Below are positions 1-7,301 of a DNA stretch of 34,537 nt, one piece after another. Position 1 is the stretch's first letter, and the number at the start of each line of letters is the position of its first letter. The translations under genes were made by a program, and so were the position numbers. The DNA comes from Bacteroidales bacterium (GTDB lineage Bacteria > Bacteroidota > Bacteroidia > Bacteroidales > ML635J-15). The DNA lies in the NCBI GenBank assembly GCA_023228725.1, contig JALOAQ010000014.1, forward strand, positions 1 through 34,537, written 5' to 3'. The notes under the pieces are model-generated. The model made no database searches. It was not told where the DNA came from and saw only the letters and a list, made by a program, of their open reading frames with translations.

Positions 1-526
1 GATTTTTATTTCCCAAAACACTTTCCTTAAAAAATTCATAAGTCCCGGATGAAGTTTCCCTCGCATAAGGTACAATTTTCAAATCCTCACCGCCTATTTC
101 TTTCCAATTTGTGATTTTTCCTGTGAAAATATCTTCCAATTGTTCTCTGGTAAGGTTGGAAACTTTGTTTTCCGGATGGACGATAATTGCCAAGGCATCA
201 TAAGCTACAATGATTTCTTTGACAGTATTTCCGCCCGCTTCGATTTTTTGTTTTTCGCTAAATTTGATGGCTCTGGAGGTTTGTGCAATGTCTGTCGTGT
301 TATTTAGCAAAGCGGCTATTCCGACACCACTGCCACCGCCCGTGACAATTAATTTCAGTTGAGAATCCACGTTTGCAAATTCTTCCACCGCCTTTTGAGT
401 TAAAGGTAAAACAGTTTCAGAACCTTTTATTTTGACAGTTTCAACAGTAGCTTTTGGTTCACTGTTATTGGAGTTACAAGAAAGCAAAGTCATTCCAGTC
501 AATAATAATAAGATGTATTTTTTCAT
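1..526 (-). CDS. pstS: phosphate ABC transporter substrate-binding lipoprotein PstS (partial, N-terminal 175 residues)
   Basis: The gene starts at an ATG at 526 and runs off the left edge, so only about 175 N-terminal residues are seen. A lipoprotein signal (MKKYILLLLTGMTLLSC, lipid-anchor Cys17) is followed by the PstS-type binding-protein fold. Recognisable pieces are GSETVLPLTQKAVEEF, the TGGGSGVG loop that contacts phosphate in this family, DIAQTSRAIKFSE, YDALAIIVHPEN, LTREQLEDIFTGKITNW and ARETSSGTYEFF. The role is high-affinity phosphate capture for the Pst ABC importer, anchored in the membrane facing the periplasm. It lies downstream of an OprO/P-type porin with an 87-bp gap that holds its own Pho-type promoter. 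pstC, pstA and pstB would be expected further left, outside the window. Codon use is visibly more GC-rich than in genes to the right. Confidence 0.93.
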   Translation of the reverse strand, partial: MKKYILLLLTGMTLLSCNSNNSEPKATVETVKIKGSETVLPLTQKAVEEFANVDSQLKLIVTGGGSGVGIAALLNNTTDIAQTSRAIKFSEKQKIEAGGNTVKEIIVAYDALAIIVHPENKVSNLTREQLEDIFTGKITNWKEIGGEDLKIVPYARETSSGTYEFFKESVLGNKN

Positions 527-552
527 TATTTTCACTTTTAATTTATTTGATG

Positions 553-608
553 CAAAATTGCAGATAGCTTGTTAAGTCCTTTTTTAGCTTCGGTTACAAT
601 TTGGTTAC
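553..608 (-). promoter_or_regulatory. Pho-box-like promoter of pstS (four 11-bp-spaced repeats plus -7 box)
   Basis: Reading the minus strand, hexamers GTAACC (608-603), GTAACC (597-592), TAAAAA (586-581, degenerate) and TTAACA (575-570) are spaced exactly 11 bp apart, one DNA turn. The -7-like element CAATTTTG (560-553) begins 15 bp after the start of the last repeat. No TTG -33 box is seen; the repeats occupy that place. The porin promoter has the same repeats and the same 15-bp distance. Tandem 11-bp repeats are the known layout for PhoB-type regulators, but the Bacteroidota assignment here is inferred from context. Confidence 0.7.
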
Positions 609-613
609 GGTTT

Positions 614-1891
614 TTAGAATTTATATTGAAGCCGAAGTGTAAAAACATCCTCCTTGATATCATTTTCAAATCCGCTAAGATTTTCTGAAGTTTCGTTTTT
701 TACCAAATCGTAATAGGCAGTCATTCTCAAAGCATAGTTGATTTTCCAAAGCAATCCGAAGCCAATTGTCTGATACTCGATATCGCCTTTTCCGGTTTCA
801 TTAAGTCCAATGTCATTTTTTGAGATTTTGGTGTTGGGATCATACCAATCGTATTTAATTACCGCTGAGAATGGTACTTTCTCAAAATCCTGAACAAAAG
901 AAAGGTAGCCACCGTTAAAACTGCGGATATACATATCGGCATCCCCTACGGATGAGCTGTTTGGACTCTTACTCCCGTCTTTTCCACCAGGTTGAGTTCC
1001 CGTGATAAATTCACCTGATAATGAAGTCAGCCCGAGATTGCTCGTAAAACTAAATTGTGCATCTACTCCAAAATATTCTCTTTTGGCAAATGTCCCGATA
1101 TTGGTGGCATCGCTATTGCGTATAAACGCATCACTGGAAAATGTATATCTATTTTCTGAACCCTGATAAACTGTTCCCTGATAGTAAGATATTCCGACAC
1201 TTAGTTGAATTTTTTCGTTAATGGTTTTATTTGCTGATAAATGACTGATAAAGTCCTTTTTGTTTTTGATATCTGATTTGACACCATTTCCTGCAAATAA
1301 TCCAGCATCCAATTTCAGGAAATGCCAGGGTGATGATTTCTTTGCCTGCAAGGTCATTATCGCACCCAAATCTCTTTCTTCCGGGAATAGGTTAGTGATA
1401 ATCGTTGCTCGTTCGGGCGACTCTCTCGAAGATGAAGTCCGCTCTATCTCATAGCCAAAAGGTCGGTTAAAAACTCCGATTTTAACCGAACTTGCACTCC
1501 ATTCGGAATCCTTGACTTGGAGATAGACATCTTTAATTCCAAAGCCTTTTTCGGTCATGTCCATTTGGAAAACAGCAGTGGCTATACTCTTTTCATAGGT
1601 GAATTTCAGCCGACCTCTGCGAATGCCCATACGGTTAAAATCTTCGGTAAGATCGGTGTTGGGAGCACCCACTTTCAAAGAAGCATTTTCCTGTCCGTAT
1701 TGAAATTGCCCTTGAATGTATGCTGAAATTTTTAATCCGTTTAGAACTTCTAATTTACTTACTTTACTTTCCAATCGTTCCAAACGGATGGAGTCCGATT
1801 CCTGGGCATAAGTTGGGATGAAATTTAACAATCCCAATCCACAGATTAATAATGTTTTTGGAGTTTGTCTCTTTACTTTTGTGTTCATCAT
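614..1891 (-). CDS. OprO/OprP-type phosphate-selective porin
   Basis: An outer-membrane beta-barrel of about 425 residues. It has a signal peptide ending near TYAQ, a short coiled-coil stretch (SIRLERLESKVSKLEVLNG) of the kind that precedes the barrel in OprO/P-like porins, then SAYIQGQFQYGQ, the RRGRLKFTYEK segment, IGVFNRPFGYEIERTSS and a terminal aromatic barrel signal (FTLRLQYKF). Known members of this family take up phosphate or polyphosphate. The open frame extends to an ATG at 1924, but that codon lies upstream of the predicted transcription start, so the MMNTK start at 1891/1888 is chosen. The gene lies directly upstream of pstS and has its own Pho-type promoter, which supports phosphate uptake as its job. 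Base composition is more GC-rich than the window average. Confidence 0.88.
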   Translation of the reverse strand: MMNTKVKRQTPKTLLICGLGLLNFIPTYAQESDSIRLERLESKVSKLEVLNGLKISAYIQGQFQYGQENASLKVGAPNTDLTEDFNRMGIRRGRLKFTYEKSIATAVFQMDMTEKGFGIKDVYLQVKDSEWSASSVKIGVFNRPFGYEIERTSSSRESPERATIITNLFPEERDLGAIMTLQAKKSSPWHFLKLDAGLFAGNGVKSDIKNKKDFISHLSANKTINEKIQLSVGISYYQGTVYQGSENRYTFSSDAFIRNSDATNIGTFAKREYFGVDAQFSFTSNLGLTSLSGEFITGTQPGGKDGSKSPNSSSVGDADMYIRSFNGGYLSFVQDFEKVPFSAVIKYDWYDPNTKISKNDIGLNETGKGDIEYQTIGFGLLWKINYALRMTAYYDLVKNETSENLSGFENDIKEDVFTLRLQYKF

Positions 1892-1914
1892 TTTTATTTT
1901 TTTTTTTGATGATG

Positions 1915-1959
1915 CAAAAGTCATAAAGAGATGTTACGAGCTGGTTAAGAGAAGTTTAA
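1915..1959 (-). promoter_or_regulatory. Pho-box-like promoter of the porin gene (three 11-bp-spaced repeats plus -7 box)
   Basis: On the minus strand, TTAAAC (1959-1954), TTAACC (1948-1943) and GTAACA (1937-1932) repeat every 11 bp. The -7-like element GACTTTTG (1922-1915) starts 15 bp after the start of the last repeat, the same geometry as upstream of pstS. Both -7 elements continue as TTTTGCATCA. The position of this element argues that translation starts at 1891 or 1888 rather than 1924. The repeats overlap the 3' end of the transposase remnant. Confidence 0.7.
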
Positions 1960-2097
1960 GATTTGAAGCTCGTGTTCACGTATATATTTACGAATAGTCG
2001 TGCGACTGATTTTTAACAAACGAGAAATATCACTGATAGTTTTACCTTCACGATAATAAGAAATTAAAATACGGTTTTTTTCGATCATACTAATCAT
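1945..2097 (-). pseudogene. truncated IS21-type transposase (IstA N-terminal helix-turn-helix remnant)
   Basis: A 50-residue open frame starting with ATG at 2097 (or 2088) and ending with TAA at 1947-1945. It contains a homeodomain-like helix-turn-helix: NRILISYYREGKTISDIS, then RLLKISRTTIRKYI. This matches the start of IstA-type transposases. The DDE catalytic part, which would follow on the same strand, is absent; the frame runs straight into the porin promoter. Adjacent paired direct repeats at 2148-2246 fit an IS21-type end. This is very likely a dead fragment. A stand-alone small DNA-binding protein is the alternative but seems less likely because the last ten codons are promoter sequence. 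Confidence 0.65.
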
Positions 2098-2147
2098 TTT
2101 TTTGAACTTTTATTTTTAAAAACAAAAGTTATAATTTTTTTTTAAAG

Positions 2148-2246
2148 TGGACAGTTTTGGATTGTTAGGCTGGACAGTTTTGGATTATTATATACATTTT
2201 TTTCGTTCTAAAAATTGGTGATTTATAGTTACGAAAAATTGGTGAT
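2148..2246. mobile_element. paired terminal repeats, probable end of an IS21-like element
   Basis: Two identical 16-bp copies of TGGACAGTTTTGGATT lie at 2148-2163 and 2171-2186 (23-bp period). Two 13-bp copies of AAAAATTGGTGAT lie at 2210-2222 and 2234-2246 (24-bp period). Multiple spaced direct repeats upstream of istA are typical of IS21-family ends, and the istA-like fragment starts 51 bp away at 2097. The opposite end and istB are not in the window. The exact outer boundary cannot be fixed. Confidence 0.5.
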
Positions 2247-2260
2247 ACAAAATTATGAAT

Positions 2261-2405
2261 AATTGATAATTGATAATTCAGCTTCGCTGCATTTTCTGTC
2301 GTCTCTCGGCATAGTTTAAGCATGCGTCATGGGGAATGAGATTGCGAGCAGAGTAAGCGAAGCAAACCCAAGCGAGCAAAGCGAGCAAATTATCAATTAT
2401 CAATT
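2261..2405. repeat. 145-bp element with perfect 18-bp terminal inverted repeats (MITE-like)
   Basis: AATTGATAATTGATAATT at 2261-2278 is exactly complementary to 2388-2405. Inside, a second inverted pair (GCTTCGCT 2281-2288, AGCGAAGC 2356-2363) and a tandem 9-bp repeat GCGAGCAAA (2372-2380, 2381-2389) are visible. The interior is much more GC-rich than the surrounding DNA and has no open frame of note. It could be a non-autonomous mobile element or an intergenic repeat family. Confidence 0.55.
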
Positions 2406-2434
2406 CTTAATTCTTAATTCATCTTCATACTAAG

Positions 2435-4042
2435 TTAGTAAAGTAAAGATTTCTTATTATACAAATTCGATTTTATTCCAAAACAAATGTAAAATTCATT
2501 CTTTGAACTGTCTAAGTTGTAATCCACAGCTCTATAGATTAGTGAAATATTTGCAAATAAATTTTTGTTTTTTAATAAAGAGTAAGCAAAATCAACAATA
2601 AAACTTATGTTGTTGGTTGATATCCCTTGCAATATTGTATTTCCATAGGAATTTACTATGTATGGATAGCCTTGTACTCCGTCCATTGTTGCTTGGAAAA
2701 TATTGCTTCCAAAATGTGTGTTTATACCGTCTCTACCTATTTTAGCATACATAAATTTTGTGTCAATTATAAACTTTTCACCATAAAACCTTAATCCAGT
2801 AACAGATTCAATAAAGTTGCCTCCCAAAGGATGTGCTAAAGCTTGCCACAAATGTGAATAATTCTGATTTGTATGTACATGAGAATAAATATAAGGACGT
2901 GCAATGTTAATTTCTGTGAAAAAATCTAAGTTTTTTAATTTAAAAATATCATAAGATTTAAAACCAATTTGAGCAGCCCATTTATTTGCAAACCAGCCAT
3001 ATTCTCCAGAATAATTAGGATTAATATTATGTTTTATGTCGTTAATTAGTTGTGTTACAATTATATCATCAATTACAAATTGAGAATAAATAAAATTATT
3101 TTTGTTAATTTTAACTTTCAAATTTATACCTAATAAAGCATTATCTTCAGAGCCTAAGGAAAATTCAACAGGTCGGAAAAATATTATAGGATTAAAATAT
3201 TCTAAACTAAAAAACTTTTGTTTAGAACTTATTATTGCCTCAAATAATCCAAGGTTTACATAATTCCCAATTTTCCAATCTAAAAAATGAAATACATCAA
3301 ATTTATTTTCGGTTTTTAAATGTCCTGTTTCAGGAATTATACTTCCCATATCTTGATGTACAGCCCAAATACTCGAATATTTTATTGATAAAAATGAAGT
3401 TTCAAGTTTTAAATATGGGTAATTTGATGCAAAATCTGATAACAAAAATGAACGATATCCATCTCCATAAAAGTTTTTCCCATTTCCTAATTCTAATCTA
3501 AAAAAATCATAGGGAGAATATGTTATTCTTAAATTATTTTCAAATAAAATATTTCTGTTCTGTAAAATGCTTCTGCCTAAATTATAATAAATCCTACTAT
3601 TAGCATAATCCTTAAATACATAAGATGGTGTTTCGCTTAAGTACCAAGCATTTAGATTATATGAAATTCCTAATTTGCTGTCAATGGTAAATTCTAATAA
3701 TCCTCCTAAGTTTGAGTTAATGCCATAATTATTAGCTTGTTGACTTGGTGAAAAAAGACCCAAAATTTCAAAATTAGGACTTGCATAAAAGTTTAATTTT
3801 TTTCTTTTTGGTTTTGATTCCCAAAAATAAAGAAAAACAGATTTTTCTTTATCAAGTTTAAAGTAAAGGCTGTCTTGTAAATCTGAATAATAATATGATT
3901 TTATTGAAGAATGAATCTTATTATTTAATAAACTTTCTTTTTCGTAGTTGCGAAGTGAAATTGGATCAAGAATACTAAGGTTTTGAGCAAAACATGTAAT
4001 TGCAAGGCTTAAAATGACGATATTTAATAAAATCCTTTTCAT
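2435..4042 (-). CDS. RemB/Wzi-like outer-membrane beta-barrel protein (paralogue 2)
   Basis: About 535 residues from the chosen start MKRILL at 4042; upstream in-frame ATGs at 4057 and 4054 would overlap the preceding gene but give a poorer signal peptide. A Sec signal ends at CFAQ. The rest is alternating aromatic beta-strand sequence typical of a barrel. The block FYGDGYRSFLLSD (about residues 196-208 counted from 4057) and ALAHPLGGNF (about 404-413) recur in the gene just upstream, showing tandem paralogy. These blocks resemble the Bacteroidota RemB (gliding-motility-related) and capsule-assembly Wzi-like families. A role in motility, adhesion or surface polysaccharide is inference. It is the last gene of the minus-strand cluster, and the 3' side is the MITE-like element. 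Confidence 0.72.
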   Translation of the reverse strand: MKRILLNIVILSLAITCFAQNLSILDPISLRNYEKESLLNNKIHSSIKSYYYSDLQDSLYFKLDKEKSVFLYFWESKPKRKKLNFYASPNFEILGLFSPSQQANNYGINSNLGGLLEFTIDSKLGISYNLNAWYLSETPSYVFKDYANSRIYYNLGRSILQNRNILFENNLRITYSPYDFFRLELGNGKNFYGDGYRSFLLSDFASNYPYLKLETSFLSIKYSSIWAVHQDMGSIIPETGHLKTENKFDVFHFLDWKIGNYVNLGLFEAIISSKQKFFSLEYFNPIIFFRPVEFSLGSEDNALLGINLKVKINKNNFIYSQFVIDDIIVTQLINDIKHNINPNYSGEYGWFANKWAAQIGFKSYDIFKLKNLDFFTEINIARPYIYSHVHTNQNYSHLWQALAHPLGGNFIESVTGLRFYGEKFIIDTKFMYAKIGRDGINTHFGSNIFQATMDGVQGYPYIVNSYGNTILQGISTNNISFIVDFAYSLLKNKNLFANISLIYRAVDYNLDSSKNEFYICFGIKSNLYNKKSLLY

Positions 4043-4043
4043 T

Positions 4044-5573
4044 TTAAAAATCATCATAATTTGTTCTTATTGCTGTCCTTAATCCAAATTGAATAAAGTT
4101 TATTTTATTTTTGGTGTTCAAATCTGTTCTATTCGAAATTCCTGTAAAAACTTGTAGTCTATATGAATTATTCAAATTATATATTAGTTGAAAATCAGAA
4201 ATTAAAACAGGATTTCTTGTAAAACTGTTCTCATCGGTTTTGTATAAAATATAATAATCAAAAATATTTTGCTGATTGTATTCTGCATTAACTTCTGCAT
4301 ATTTTAAAAACACGGTTTTTATCAAAAATTCAAAATTTTTAAACTTATAATCTAAAATTGCTAAAATTTCATTAAATCCCGCTCCTGCCGGATGTGCAAG
4401 TGCTTGATTATAATGTCCAAAATGTAAATCATTATTTGGGTGTAAATACATTTCTCGTGGAACTCTATTATACTCAACTTGTAAAAATAAGTCTTTAATT
4501 TTTAAAAAATCAAAATTCTTATACCCTAATTGTACTGATGCAGTTATGTCAGATTTTGAAATTTTATCTATAAAAATTTGCGAATAAATAATGCCAATAT
4601 TTTTATTTTGCCAACTTGTATTTAAACCCACAAAATTATTTGTAAGTAGTTTGTTAGAATTAATATATGTCGTTCTAATAAAAGGAACAAGTATAAATGC
4701 GGGATAATTCCATAAATCAATGTCTTTAGAAAAAACTAATGCCTCCACTAATGAAATTTGCCAAGCTGAATTTAGTTTATAAGTTAAAGTGTTGAATGAA
4801 ACGTATTTAGACGGATATCTACTATTCATGCTAACAGGGTTTTCAACTTGTAAAACATTATTGAAATTTGGATTAATGGCTTTAGTAAATGTTCTGTTAA
4901 ATTGAATTTTTTTAAAATTATATGAAGTTTTTAAATAAACCATGGGAGCTGAAAAATCAGATAAAATTAAAGAACGATATCCTTCACCAATAAAAAGTTT
5001 GTCGTAACCAAAACTTATATCTAAAATTTTACTTGCTTTAATTGCAATATTTCCATAAGCCACAGCAAAATCAAATTCGCCTAAGCCCGAAAGTGGTTTT
5101 ACGCGTCCATAACCTGGAATAACACCAAATTCATCATAAAAAGCTTTTATTGATTCGGGAAAAACTGCCTGAGATTCTGTAAAACTAGTATTAAAATAAA
5201 TTTTTGAAGCTAATTTACCATTTACAACAATTCCGCGTGTATTATGATAGCCTTTTGCATTGTTTTGATAATTAAATCTAAAATCAATTAAAGGATTTAG
5301 GATTAAAATAAAGTTTGAATCTTGTTCTACAAAAAGGTTTTCCTCAAAAATCTTTCTTAAAAACCAATTTTTATATTTTCCCGAAGCTTGTGTGAAAATT
5401 AAACTGTCAAGCGTTTTGTTTTCTATTCCTATATAAGGTTTTTGAAGTGTGAAATTATTTTCGTAATAAATTAATTTTGCATTAATATTTTGTTGATGTT
5501 CTGTTAATGGATAGTTTTGAGCTAAAGAATTTAAAGCAAAAAATATTAGAATTATTGAAACTATGTTTTTCAT
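4044..5573 (-). CDS. RemB/Wzi-like outer-membrane beta-barrel protein (paralogue 1)
   Basis: A 509-residue secreted protein with a signal peptide ending near SLAQ. It is strand-rich throughout, and carries FIGEGYRSLILSDF at about residues 193-206 and QALAHPAGAGF at about 389-399. Both blocks are shared with the following paralogue, and the first matches the hallmark block I associate with RemB-like proteins of gliding Bacteroidota. It is predicted to sit in the outer membrane. Its TAA stop overlaps the leading codons of the next open frame, so the two are probably translated together. It lies 19 bp downstream of the thiamine-binding-fold gene. Function is not known from the sequence; a capsule- or motility-linked barrel is the best guess. 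Confidence 0.72.
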   Translation of the reverse strand: MKNIVSIILIFFALNSLAQNYPLTEHQQNINAKLIYYENNFTLQKPYIGIENKTLDSLIFTQASGKYKNWFLRKIFEENLFVEQDSNFILILNPLIDFRFNYQNNAKGYHNTRGIVVNGKLASKIYFNTSFTESQAVFPESIKAFYDEFGVIPGYGRVKPLSGLGEFDFAVAYGNIAIKASKILDISFGYDKLFIGEGYRSLILSDFSAPMVYLKTSYNFKKIQFNRTFTKAINPNFNNVLQVENPVSMNSRYPSKYVSFNTLTYKLNSAWQISLVEALVFSKDIDLWNYPAFILVPFIRTTYINSNKLLTNNFVGLNTSWQNKNIGIIYSQIFIDKISKSDITASVQLGYKNFDFLKIKDLFLQVEYNRVPREMYLHPNNDLHFGHYNQALAHPAGAGFNEILAILDYKFKNFEFLIKTVFLKYAEVNAEYNQQNIFDYYILYKTDENSFTRNPVLISDFQLIYNLNNSYRLQVFTGISNRTDLNTKNKINFIQFGLRTAIRTNYDDF

Positions 5574-5592
5574 TTTGTAAAGACAAAAAACC

Positions 5593-5901
5593 TTAAGTTT
5601 TGTTTAGTTTATCTATTACTGAGCTAACTTTTGTATTTATTCGTCCATATGGCTTGTTAGCTTGAATATCAAAATTCACAGAACAATAAACTCTGTTTGA
5701 AAATGGTTTTAAAATTATATAGGCTTTATTTAAAATATCCAAAGCTTGTTCAAAATTTTCAGTTTCAACAATTGTTGACATTGAACTAAGTTTATGCTCA
5801 AATCCCGAATTCGAAACCATTTCTACAACTTTTGAAACATATTCACTAACACTTGTTCCTTTATCTGTTGGGAATATTGCAAAACTCATTAAAACTGACA
5901 T
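5593..5901 (-). CDS. MTH1187/YkoF-type thiamine-binding protein (UPF0045)
   Basis: A 102-residue cytosolic protein with no signal peptide. The start MSVLMSFAIFPTDKGTSVSEYV is split here as MSVLMSFAIFP and TDKGTSVSEYV; together with SSMSTIVE and the C-terminal RINTKVSSVIDKL it matches the small ferredoxin-like MTH1187/YqgV family. Some members bind thiamine or a hydroxymethylpyrimidine-like ligand between subunits. The full family length is present. It sits 3 bp after the LPP20 lipoprotein gene and 19 bp before a barrel gene, an odd place for a soluble ligand-binding protein, so its job here may not be thiamine handling. No thiamine biosynthesis or transport gene and no TPP-riboswitch-like structure was seen nearby. 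Confidence 0.8.
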   Translation of the reverse strand: MSVLMSFAIFPTDKGTSVSEYVSKVVEMVSNSGFEHKLSSMSTIVETENFEQALDILNKAYIILKPFSNRVYCSVNFDIQANKPYGRINTKVSSVIDKLNKT

Positions 5902-5904
5902 GGT

Positions 5905-7272
5905 TTATTGATTTACTGCACTAATAACTTCTCTAATTATAACTCTTTCAATGGATTTGCTAAGTTCTATATATGCTTTATTGTCAGCTGAATTATGGTC
6001 AGCTGCTGAATATTCTGCGGAACTCGATTTTCTGTAAATAATATTTCCATTATTATCCGTTAAGTCTATAGTGTAGTTTATCACAACTTGAGCTTCGCCA
6101 TAATTATAGCCGTTTTTTGTGGTATTGCTTGTGATTTTCATATTAAAATCACTTTTTAAACTAGAATTTACAGCAAATTCACTAGCTAAAAGCCCCTCAA
6201 AACTTGATTTCAAACTATTGCTTTGGCGTAATTGGTCAAATGATTTTTCTTCAGATTGAATATTTAAAATTGGTTTTTCAACATTAACTCTTATTTGTGT
6301 CTCGCTTGCAGGAAGGTTTTTAATCACACTTTTTATTATTGGATCCTTTGCTGTTCTAGAAAGTCCAAGCATATCAATATTCACAGATAAACTTTCAATT
6401 TTAGGACTAGATTTAATTTTGTTTAAAGCTATATAGACTTTCCCATCAGTACTAGATACTTCAGAATTTCGTAATAATCCCGAACCGGTAAATTTAATTT
6501 TTACAGGTATGCCAGATATAGGGTTTTTATTTTTATCTATAACTAAAAAACTTAAAACTTCTGGATTTATTTCTATACCTTTTTTTATTGTTATGTCTGA
6601 TTCTTTAAAAGATATATTAATGTCGTTAACAAAATCTGCTAGGGCTGAAAAAATAGTGTTGCCTAAATCTTTTTCATCTCCGTTAATTTCAGTAATTGTA
6701 CTTTCACCTAAATATGGTTTTAGGCTTGTAAGTGCTTCTGCGTAAAACTGAAAAGCATTGTATTGAAGCTGACGACCCATAAGCTCTGTAGCTTGATAAT
6801 ATTTGTTTTTAGCTTCTTCAATACTTTGTTGTTTTTTTTCTTCCCTCATTTTAACATAATGAGATTTAGATAATCTATAATAAACCCAATAAAAATTTTC
6901 TTCTTCCCAAGTTTCAACTAATTCATATCCCTCTAATTGATGACTAGTGGAAGCTATTATTTCTTTGGAATAATTTTCGTCAAGCTGAAAGTTGCTCTCA
7001 ATCACCGACAAAACAGATGAGCTTTCAATATTTGTAGAAATACTAGAAGCTAAATCTCCTAATGCTTTTTGCTGAGCACTTGCCATATAATCAGCTGGTG
7101 TAAAACCTTTTTTAGGAGCCGAACTAACACCTATAAAATACATGGAATTTTGGGGCTTGGTTTTTACCCATTCTGGCATTGGAGTTTTTACAAATTTTTG
7201 CTTCTTTAAAGTTTGACAAGAAGCTACAAGTGTTAGTAACTGAAACAATACTATAATTTGTAAACTTTTCAT
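5905..7272 (-). CDS. LPP20-family lipoprotein
   Basis: A lipoprotein of 455 residues from MKSLQ at 7272, chosen over the ATG at 7293 because it puts the lipobox LVASC at a normal distance (Cys19). After the anchor, PEWVKTKPQ, then YFIGVSSAP and the segment DYMASAQQKALGDLASSI match the LPP20/FlgP-type fold, with WEEENFYWVYYRLSK as the second half. The central part (VLSFLVIDKNKNPISGIPVKI) looks like an Ig-like or carboxypeptidase-regulatory beta domain. The C-terminal part has the strand pattern of an LPS-assembly or CsgG-like beta/alpha unit. It lies 29 bp after the TPR lipoprotein gene and 3 bp before the thiamine-binding-fold gene. The molecular role is unknown; LPP20-type proteins usually sit in outer-membrane assemblies. 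Confidence 0.75.
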   Translation of the reverse strand: MKSLQIIVLFQLLTLVASCQTLKKQKFVKTPMPEWVKTKPQNSMYFIGVSSAPKKGFTPADYMASAQQKALGDLASSISTNIESSSVLSVIESNFQLDENYSKEIIASTSHQLEGYELVETWEEENFYWVYYRLSKSHYVKMREEKKQQSIEEAKNKYYQATELMGRQLQYNAFQFYAEALTSLKPYLGESTITEINGDEKDLGNTIFSALADFVNDINISFKESDITIKKGIEINPEVLSFLVIDKNKNPISGIPVKIKFTGSGLLRNSEVSSTDGKVYIALNKIKSSPKIESLSVNIDMLGLSRTAKDPIIKSVIKNLPASETQIRVNVEKPILNIQSEEKSFDQLRQSNSLKSSFEGLLASEFAVNSSLKSDFNMKITSNTTKNGYNYGEAQVVINYTIDLTDNNGNIIYRKSSSAEYSAADHNSADNKAYIELSKSIERVIIREVISAVNQ

Positions 7273-7301
7273 TTTGATTTGGTTTAATTGCATTTAATTA
7301 T

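Noticed and set aside
1892..1924. Upstream ATG at 1924 as the porin start
   Set aside because: It lies upstream of the predicted transcription start given the -7 box at 1915-1922, and would put eleven basic residues before the signal peptide.
2372..2389. Tandem GCGAGCAAA repeat as a protein-binding iteron or origin
   Set aside because: Only two copies, inside the MITE-like element, with no replication gene nearby.
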